In this document: one piece after another, positions 6,768 to 12,103 of the stretch
How positions within the stretch are numbered: the first letter of the stretch is position 1
How the letters are laid out: each line of letters starts with the position of its first letter
Assembly: GCA_029567025.1 (NCBI GenBank)
Contig: JAKQLT010000129.1
Location: 1-12,103, forward strand
DNA length: 12,103 nucleotides
DNA from: Candidatus Omnitrophota bacterium
GTDB lineage: Bacteria > Omnitrophota > Gorgyraeia > Zapsychrales > Zapsychraceae
Direction of reading: 5' to 3'
The notes under the pieces: model-generated
What the model was told of the DNA's origin: nothing
Database searches by the model: none
What the model saw: only the letters and a program-made list of their open reading frames with translations
Program-made: the position numbers and the translations under genes

Positions 6768-7223
6768 TTATGACTTTGCTATTTTATAATATTTATCAAT
6801 GGCCTGAAGGACTTCTGTTGATGTGCTGACAAAGGTCTGAATCAAACATCCTGTTTGCCGTTCGACTTCTTCAATAGCCCTCGCATTTAAAGGATTGGCC
6901 ATAGCCAATGTCAAACTTTTTCCTATTTTATCAATCGGTATAAGGCAATATTGTCGACAAATACTTTCAGGAATTAGCAAAAGAACTGTGGGGTCAATTT
7001 CATACTGCGCTAAAGGCAGATAGGGCATGCCATACTGACTTGTTAACGCTTGGACGATGTCCTGTTCAGTCGCGAAATTCAATTCGACTAGAACCTCGCC
7101 AATTAATTTTTTTCTTTCTTTTTGATGCTCCAAAGCCATGTCCAATTGTTCCCGCGTGATAACGCCGTGCTCAATTAAAAGTTGTCCAATGGGTTTTGGA
7201 GACGCTCTCTTAAATTCTTTCAT
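6768..7223 (-). CDS. Free-standing MshEN / GspE N-terminal domain protein (A)
   Basis: The 151-residue product aligns with the N-terminal domain of the ATPase encoded next to it and ends (IDKYYKIAKS) just where the ATPases enter their linker (IDRYYLL, IETYYEI). Two MshEN-like repeats are visible at about 12-65. PIGQLLIEHGVITREQL followed by DMALEHQ fits the c-di-GMP motif except that RLG is PIG. The second repeat begins LIGEVLVELNFATEQD, with RLG as LIG and a later Gly as Asn. Residues 66-145 include LIPIDKIGKSLTLAMANPLN, a hallmark of GspE_N. There is no ATPase part, signal peptide or membrane segment. It opens the motor operon, with an AAGGAT site seven bases before the ATG. It is likely a cytoplasmic regulator or a structural partner of the ATPase hexamer; the precise role is unknown. 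Confidence 0.82.
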   Translation of the reverse strand: MKEFKRASPKPIGQLLIEHGVITREQLDMALEHQKERKKLIGEVLVELNFATEQDIVQALTSQYGMPYLPLAQYEIDPTVLLLIPESICRQYCLIPIDKIGKSLTLAMANPLNARAIEEVERQTGCLIQTFVSTSTEVLQAIDKYYKIAKS

Positions 7224-7257
7224 ACGATATCCTTAAAAAATATTAAAAGTTTATTTG

Positions 7258-7286
7258 ATTCTACTATAGTTCTTCAAGACAGACAA
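7258..7286 (-). promoter_or_regulatory. Candidate promoter of the pilus motor operon
   Basis: In the 102-bp gap after rodA, the minus strand has TTGTCT (7286-7281, 4 of 6), a 17-bp spacer and TAGAAT (7263-7258, 5 of 6). Transcription would start near 7251, about 28 nt before the ATG of protein A. The position at the boundary between the elongasome and motor genes supports it. No terminator for the rodA transcript is seen, so read-through from the shape genes is also possible. Confidence 0.45.
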
Positions 7287-7325
7287 TTATTAGTTCATTA
7301 AAAATATTTTTTATTTTCTTATCCT

Positions 7326-8423
7326 TTAACGCCTGCTTAAATTTAACAAAAATCCCATCATCAGGGCTGTGACTAAAAAAGATGAGCGTCCGTAGCTGAT
7401 AAAAGGAAGTGTAATCCCTACGATCGGAAACATTCCCATGACCATTCCAATATTAATAATAACTTGTAACGTCAAAATAGCGGCGATCCCCATACAAACA
7501 AAGACTCCAAAACGATCTTTGACGTGAGTGGCGATATCCAAAATAGACAAAATCAATAAAAAATAAATAGCGATAACAAGAATCGAACCAACCAATCCCC
7601 ACTCTTCTCCAATAACGGAGAAAATAAAATCCGTATGGCGTTCAGGTAAAAAATTCAACTGATTTTGCGTCCCCGCAAGCCATCCTTTTCCAAACACTTG
7701 CCCAGACCCAATAGCGATCTTAGACTGAATGATCGTATAACCGGCGCCTAAAGGATCAATATTCGGATTTAAAAAAACTAACAACCGATCTTTTTGATAT
7801 TGTCTTAAAAAATTCCATCCAATAGGAAAAAACGCCAAACATAAAAATATCAAATTAAAAATATATTTATAGGATAACCCACCAGCAAAAATCATAACAA
7901 AAAAAATCCCGAATAATAATAATGCTGTTCCCAAATCCGGCTGTTTAAAAATAAGATACATCGGAATAATCGTCAAAAAACAAGGATAAATAAGATCCCG
8001 AACCAACAGTTGCGTTTTACTTAAAAAATTAAACGATAAATGAACGCGCCGCTTCGCAAAATATCTCCCGAGCATCAAAATCAACGTGAGTTTCATGAAT
8101 TCCGACGGTTGGAAAGAAAACTCTCCCAAATTAATCCAGCGTTGCGCGCCTAAGGCGTGGCGGCCCATAACCAAAACCATTACCAATAACAAAACATTCA
8201 CAAAATAAAAGAAATACGCGCCATCATAAAATTTACGATAATCTGTCCGTCCTAAAAAAGCCATAACTAAAAAGCTAATACCGGCGAATTTCAACTGATC
8301 AAAAAATATTTTTTGTTCGACGCGTACATTATTATAAGAAGCGCTATAAAGAGCGGCTAATCCAATAACTATAAGCGCGAAACTATAAACCCAAATTTTC
8401 TTTTCAAGAGTTTGTTGCGTCAT
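7326..8423 (-). CDS. rodA: Rod-shape SEDS peptidoglycan glycosyltransferase RodA
   Basis: The 365-residue polytopic protein belongs to the SEDS family (FtsW/RodA/SpoVE), which polymerises lipid II into glycan strands at the outer face of the inner membrane. Recognisable signatures are GAQRWI (92-97), FQPSEFMKL (104-112), KQPDLGTA (160-167) and FLPERHTDFIFSVIGEE (258-274). In the last, D265 matches the catalytic Asp of E. coli RodA (D262). About ten membrane segments are expected. The C-terminal signature usually written SYGGSS reads SYGRSS (343-348), a noticeable change. It is encoded directly after its partner PBP2: the mrdA stop and the rodA ATG are separated by one base (TAAAATG), indicating translational coupling. 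The mre-mrdA context identifies it as RodA and not FtsW. Confidence 0.95.
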   Translation of the reverse strand: MTQQTLEKKIWVYSFALIVIGLAALYSASYNNVRVEQKIFFDQLKFAGISFLVMAFLGRTDYRKFYDGAYFFYFVNVLLLVMVLVMGRHALGAQRWINLGEFSFQPSEFMKLTLILMLGRYFAKRRVHLSFNFLSKTQLLVRDLIYPCFLTIIPMYLIFKQPDLGTALLLFGIFFVMIFAGGLSYKYIFNLIFLCLAFFPIGWNFLRQYQKDRLLVFLNPNIDPLGAGYTIIQSKIAIGSGQVFGKGWLAGTQNQLNFLPERHTDFIFSVIGEEWGLVGSILVIAIYFLLILSILDIATHVKDRFGVFVCMGIAAILTLQVIINIGMVMGMFPIVGITLPFISYGRSSFLVTALMMGFLLNLSRR

Positions 8424-8424
8424 T

Positions 8425-10137
8425 TTATAAAATCTCTTTCTCTCGGAGATAATTTAATAAATCACGCGCTACATAACAAGCATTTTCACTTGAACCGCCA
8501 TTTTCTAAGAAAACACAAAAAGCGATATTTCGGGATTCTCCCTTCACATACCCCACGAACCATGCATGATCTTTTTTCGTTCCAGAGGCTTGAGCTGTTC
8601 CTGTTTTCCCAGAAACATTTAACCCGGGAATATCTAAAATATGCGCTGTCCCTTCGGGAGATTTCACAACATTTCGTAAAGATTCCTTAATAAACCGTGA
8701 AACCGGTGACGCAAACCAAGATTGTTGTCGCGTGCTAAAAGCCGCAACCTGATGATTCCCTATCGCGGAAATCACATGCGGTTGGACCTCCAAACCATCA
8801 TTAAAAATCGTCGCCATCATCCGCGTTAATTGTAATGGTGTTATTAAAACATCCCCCTGCCCTATAGAAATATTAAGAGTGTTCCCCGTATACCATTTCT
8901 TACCTGATAAAATATTTTGCTGACGATAAGGAATATGTCCCGATTTTTCATAAGGAAGATCTACATGCGTTAATTCTCCTAATCCAAATATTTTCGCATA
9001 ACGGTAAATGCTATCCGCTCCTAACAATAACCCTAAACGATAAAAATACACATTGCACGAATGCGTCAGCGCCTGATAAAGATTCTGCGCTCCATGCTGA
9101 TGCGCACACTTAAATTTTATCCCGCCAATCTCATAAAATCCTGGGCAATGAAATGTTGTTTGTATCGCTATCTTTCCGGAATCTAATCCGCCAAAAGCAA
9201 TGGGAATTTTGAAAACAGATCCCGGAGGATAAAGCCCTTTAATCGATCGATTTAATAAAGGCGCCAAAGGATGCGAAAACAATCTTTGGACACTCAAAAA
9301 AGACTTTCTTTGATTAAACATATTCGGATCAAACGCCGGAGCATTGGTCATTGCCAACATCTCTCCATTGTCCGCATCCATCACAATAATACTTCCTACG
9401 TGTTCATCTAATAATTGTAACGCCTTTTGCTGAATTCTCGAATCAATCGTCAGCGTGATATCTTGACCTTTTAAAGGTTCTTTTACGCTTAATAAACGGA
9501 CCTGTTGGCCACGGCTATTAACTTCCACCTGTAATCCGCCAGAACCTCCTCGTAAATAATTATCATAATACTCCTCCACGCCTAAATATCCTACAAAACT
9601 CAACGGCGAATAACCATATTCTTGATTTTTTTCAATTTGCGACTGACTGACCTTGCCAACATAACCTAAAACATGGGCGCTATTTTGACCTAAAGGATAA
9701 ACCCTTCGAAAACTTTCACTAACAACTAAGCTGGGAAATCGATACTTATTTTCTTCTAAAATAATCGCTTGTTCGCGCGTTATATTTTCCGCTATGACAA
9801 CCGGCGCAAAAGAAAAAGAAGTCTTTTGTTCATAATTTTCTTCTAAAATATATCGATCAACGCCTAAAACACTACTCAAAAATAAAAACAATTCTTTTGT
9901 ATTTTTAATATCCTGCGGCGTTATCATCGCATTATAAGAAAGTTGATTATCTGCTAAAAGAACTTTCTGGCGATCAAAAATCCGTCCACGCCATCCTTCC
10001 ATCGGAATAAGCCGGATACGATTATTTTTACTTAATTTATAATAATAGCTTCCCCGAATCGCTTGTAAATAAACCAAGTTGACGAGAGTAATAATAAAAA
10101 CAATGATTATAAGGACCCGTAAAATTTTAATACGCAT
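8425..10137 (-). CDS. mrdA: Penicillin-binding protein 2 (elongation transpeptidase)
   Basis: The 570-residue class B penicillin-binding protein cross-links peptidoglycan in the side wall as RodA's partner. It has a short cytoplasmic start, one membrane anchor at about 7-25, the pedestal (PBP dimer) domain at about 45-210 and the transpeptidase domain at about 225-565. The active-site motifs are complete: SVFK (S307 nucleophile, K310), SCN (360-362) and KTGTA (511-515). The RGRIFDR at 50-56 region and YPLGQNSAHVLGYVG (147-161) are typical of PBP2. The start overlaps the end of mreD by 31 bp and has no strong ribosome binding site, which suggests coupled translation. Length is slightly shorter than E. 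coli PBP2 (633 aa), mainly at the C-terminus. Family and gene order both support the call; FtsI is excluded by context. Confidence 0.95.
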   Translation of the reverse strand: MRIKILRVLIIIVFIITLVNLVYLQAIRGSYYYKLSKNNRIRLIPMEGWRGRIFDRQKVLLADNQLSYNAMITPQDIKNTKELFLFLSSVLGVDRYILEENYEQKTSFSFAPVVIAENITREQAIILEENKYRFPSLVVSESFRRVYPLGQNSAHVLGYVGKVSQSQIEKNQEYGYSPLSFVGYLGVEEYYDNYLRGGSGGLQVEVNSRGQQVRLLSVKEPLKGQDITLTIDSRIQQKALQLLDEHVGSIIVMDADNGEMLAMTNAPAFDPNMFNQRKSFLSVQRLFSHPLAPLLNRSIKGLYPPGSVFKIPIAFGGLDSGKIAIQTTFHCPGFYEIGGIKFKCAHQHGAQNLYQALTHSCNVYFYRLGLLLGADSIYRYAKIFGLGELTHVDLPYEKSGHIPYRQQNILSGKKWYTGNTLNISIGQGDVLITPLQLTRMMATIFNDGLEVQPHVISAIGNHQVAAFSTRQQSWFASPVSRFIKESLRNVVKSPEGTAHILDIPGLNVSGKTGTAQASGTKKDHAWFVGYVKGESRNIAFCVFLENGGSSENACYVARDLLNYLREKEIL

Positions 10138-10598
10138 ATTTTTAGACGATTAAACACAAATGGCGTAATCAATAAAGTTGTCAGCAACTCTGGAATTAAT
10201 ATAAAATGAACACTGGCGATGGTAGTAACAGTTCCAAAAACGAGATGAAGAAAAAATTGTGCGATAAAATTAATTCCGCAAATGATACAAACTAAAAAAA
10301 GCCTCGCGGATCGCGAACCGACTTGATAAATGGTTTTCTTCAAAAAAGTGGTCATATAAGCGCAGATCACGAAAGAAAATAAATAAACGCCGAAAGGATT
10401 AACGCTGAAACTATCTTTGATGAGACCTGCTACAAGAGCCGTTATAATGCTATAACGAATACCCCACAATAAATTAAAAAAAACAATAAGTAAAAGTAAA
10501 ATGTTGGGAAAAAACCACTTGCCGATAACATTAAAAAAAAGAAATTCTATAATAAAAAAAATAAAAATAGCGCTTAAAATAAAAAATGTTTTACGCAT
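10107..10598 (-). CDS. mreD: Rod shape-determining membrane protein MreD
   Basis: The 163-residue, very hydrophobic protein matches MreD in length (E. coli 162 aa) and in having about five or six membrane segments, at roughly 5-24, 28-46, 50-66, 70-86, 98-118 and 130-150. The segment GLIKDSFSVNPFGVYLFSF (58-76) corresponds to the family's G-L-x-x-D...P-x-G region. MreD works with MreC in the inner membrane to couple MreB filaments to PBP2-RodA. The start lies 12 bp after the mreC stop and the end runs into mrdA. No clear Shine-Dalgarno site is seen. Sequence conservation in MreD is weak, so the identification rests partly on its place between mreC and mrdA. Confidence 0.9.
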   Translation of the reverse strand: MRKTFFILSAIFIFFIIEFLFFNVIGKWFFPNILLLLIVFFNLLWGIRYSIITALVAGLIKDSFSVNPFGVYLFSFVICAYMTTFLKKTIYQVGSRSARLFLVCIICGINFIAQFFLHLVFGTVTTIASVHFILIPELLTTLLITPFVFNRLKICVLKFYGSL

Positions 10599-10610
10599 AA
10601 AATCTTATCA

Positions 10611-11396
10611 TTATTTAAGGATGACTAAAACTTCTTCAATTTGGGCTAAGGACGCCGCAGGAGCCACAATGCCTTCCCAAGACGCGTCTTTGGAGCTCTC
10701 ATAAATATCAACGACTTCCCCTATTAACAATCCAGAAGGAAAAGAAGAACTTAATTGCGATGTTAAAATTTTCTCACCTTTTATAATTCGCGCTTCGGCA
10801 TTCATATAACGCATCCGGCATTGTCCGCTTAAAGAGCCAGAAATAAGGCCATGCTCCCGGGATTCTTGGGCTAAGGCCGCGACGCTAAACTCAGGATCGC
10901 TTAAAAGAATAACCTTACTTGTTTTAAGTCCCACTTCGGCTATTTTGCCAATAACGCCTGATTCATTGATAACAGGATAACCCTGCTTAATCCCATCAAG
11001 AGACCCTTTATCAATAACGATCGCTGAATTCCAATAAGAAGGATTACGTCCGATGACATGAGCCAGAACAGAAGAATAAACAGAGTTCCGTTGAAATTTT
11101 AATAATTTTTCTAATCGCGCATTTTCTTTTACGATTTCTTCTAAGCCCACTAAACGCGACCTTAAAGCTCCTACTTCCTTACTTAATTTTTTATATTCTT
11201 CAAACGTATGATGATAATACAAAATCTTTCGCGCTTCTTTAATAGGAATCGATAATACTTCAATAGGACGTGTTAAAAGATAAACTATTTTTAATTTTAA
11301 ATTATGGAAAAATTGGGGGCGGGAAAAAAATAAAAAAAATGGAATCAAAAGAATAATTACATAAACAATATATTTTGTCGTTTTTCTCGATGCCAT
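10611..11396 (-). CDS. mreC: Rod shape-determining protein MreC
   Basis: The 261-residue bitopic protein has a short basic start (MASRKTTK), one membrane helix at about 9-25, a coiled coil at about 60-102 used for dimerisation, and the paired beta-barrel MreC core from about 105 to the end. Conserved stretches include VIGRNPSYWNSAIVIDKG (114-131) and GVIGKIAEVG (147-156). In the periplasm MreC assembles into filaments and activates PBP2-RodA. It follows mreB by 73 bp, with no good ribosome binding site in front of the ATG at 11396. No in-frame alternative start fits better, because the membrane anchor begins at residue 9. Confidence 0.95.
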   Translation of the reverse strand: MASRKTTKYIVYVIILLIPFFLFFSRPQFFHNLKLKIVYLLTRPIEVLSIPIKEARKILYYHHTFEEYKKLSKEVGALRSRLVGLEEIVKENARLEKLLKFQRNSVYSSVLAHVIGRNPSYWNSAIVIDKGSLDGIKQGYPVINESGVIGKIAEVGLKTSKVILLSDPEFSVAALAQESREHGLISGSLSGQCRMRYMNAEARIIKGEKILTSQLSSSFPSGLLIGEVVDIYESSKDASWEGIVAPAASLAQIEEVLVILK

Positions 11397-11429
11397 GAGT
11401 TTGAGGATAAAGGGAAATAAATGCTTGGA

Positions 11430-11458
11430 ATTCTAATAACGTTATCTGATATGAACAA
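11430..11458 (-). promoter_or_regulatory. Possible internal promoter between mreB and mreC
   Basis: The minus strand has TTGTTC (11458-11453, only TTG matching consensus), a 17-bp spacer and TAGAAT (11435-11430, 5 of 6). The -10 is the same as that of the motor-operon promoter candidate. The gap contains a 10-bp palindrome ATAACGTTAT but no terminator, so mreC is probably also co-transcribed with mreB. Confidence 0.25.
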
Positions 11459-11469
11459 TACCCTCAAAA

Positions 11470-12103
11470 TTAAAAATCTAATTTTGTCTGAACAACCATT
11501 CTGCGTCTTAAACGAGCAGGCATGCTTAACATCTGGCCTGTTCCTAAAGCGACGCAAGTCAAAGGATCATCCGCAATATGAACCGGTAATCCTGTTTCTT
11601 CCGAAATCCGCTTATCTAATCCTCGTAGTAAAGATCCTCCTCCCGCCATAACAATCCCGCGGTCAACCAAATCTGCTGAGAGTTCAGGAGGTGTTTGTTC
11701 AAGCGTTGTCTTTGACGCATCCACAATAGCTTGAACAGGATCATGTAATGCTTCACGAATTTCAACAGAAGTAATCGTAATGGTTTTAGGCAAACCCGCA
11801 ATCAAATCACGGCCACGCACATCCATGGTCAATTCTTCCTCTAAAGGATATGCGGAGCCAATACGAACCTTTATTTCTTCTGCGGTACGTTCCCCAATCA
11901 TTAAATTATATGTTTTTCGTAAATATTCAACAATCGCAGCATCTAGTTCATCTCCAGCAATACGTATAGATTTCGCATAAACAATACCCCCTAAAGAAAT
12001 AACTGCGAATTCTGTCGTTCCACCTCCAATATCCACAATCATATTTCCAGAAGGCTCTTCAACCGGAAGCCCCGCGCCAATCGCCGCGGCCTTAGGTTCT
12101 TCT
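11470..12103 (-). CDS. mreB: Rod shape-determining actin homologue MreB, C-terminal part (5' end outside window)
   Basis: The reading frame is open to the window edge. The visible part begins EEPKAAAIGAGLPVEEPSG, continues through the methionine at 12042, and covers about 210 of the usual 340-350 residues. The internal ATG at 12042 is not the start, because the upstream codons match the MreB family. The phosphate-2 motif DIGGGTTE, the following FAVISLGGIV, and the adenosine-site motif GIVMAGGGSLLRGLDKRI near the C-terminus are all present. MreB forms ATP-dependent filaments under the inner membrane that orient the elongation machinery. It is the first visible gene of the mreBCD-mrdA-rodA cluster. 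Confidence 0.96.
   Translation of the reverse strand, partial: EEPKAAAIGAGLPVEEPSGNMIVDIGGGTTEFAVISLGGIVYAKSIRIAGDELDAAIVEYLRKTYNLMIGERTAEEIKVRIGSAYPLEEELTMDVRGRDLIAGLPKTITITSVEIREALHDPVQAIVDASKTTLEQTPPELSADLVDRGIVMAGGGSLLRGLDKRISEETGLPVHIADDPLTCVALGTGQMLSMPARLRRRMVVQTKLDF

Noticed and set aside
7300..7311. AAAAATATTTTT palindrome after rodA as a terminator
   Set aside because: It is purely A/T, forms no stable stem, and has no clear loop plus T-tract arrangement.
1..12103. CRISPR arrays, transposons, tRNA or rRNA genes, and phage genes
   Set aside because: No regular spaced repeats, transposase-like products, RNA gene hallmarks or phage proteins were seen on either strand.

Overview
All recognisable genes lie on the minus strand, so the window is read from right to left. 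It is AT-rich bacterial DNA. It joins the rod-shape (elongasome) cluster mreB-mreC-mreD-mrdA-rodA to a type IV pilus / type II secretion-type motor cluster. That cluster is followed by a class I cyclic-di-GMP riboswitch and the first codons of a pilin-like gene cut by the window edge. MreBCD, PBP2, RodA and a pilus motor suggest a rod-shaped, diderm-type bacterium. The standalone GspE N-terminal-domain proteins and the low GC would fit an uncultivated lineage such as Omnitrophota or another deep-branching group, but this placement is a weak inference.

Layout in transcription order. (1) 12103-7326: mreB (3' part only), mreC, mreD, mrdA (PBP2) and rodA, closely spaced or overlapping, encode the lateral-wall synthesis machine. 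(2) About 100 bp with a promoter candidate. (3) 7223-517: a free MshEN-type domain protein (A), a PilB/GspE ATPase (B), a second PilB/GspE ATPase overlapping it (C), a second free MshEN-type domain protein (D), a PilC/GspF inner-membrane platform protein, and an exported coiled-coil protein of unknown function. (4) 489-295: a sigma70-like promoter, a GEMM-I aptamer and an intrinsic terminator. (5) 294-33: an AT-rich leader of about 260 nt containing a second strong promoter-like sequence. (6) 32-1: a strong ribosome binding site and the class III (prepilin) leader MRLRNQKGFTL of a pilin or pseudopilin.

The cluster looks wired to cyclic di-GMP at two levels. At the RNA level, the aptamer and terminator sit in front of the pilin gene. 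At the protein level, four copies of the MshEN/GspE_N fold occur in a row, two free and two fused to ATPases; this fold is a known c-di-GMP receptor in MshE-type ATPases. However, the arginine of the canonical RLG ligand motif is missing from nearly all copies, so protein-level binding is an open question, while the riboswitch call is strong. No PilT-type retraction ATPase, PilD peptidase, PilMNOP or secretin is visible here.
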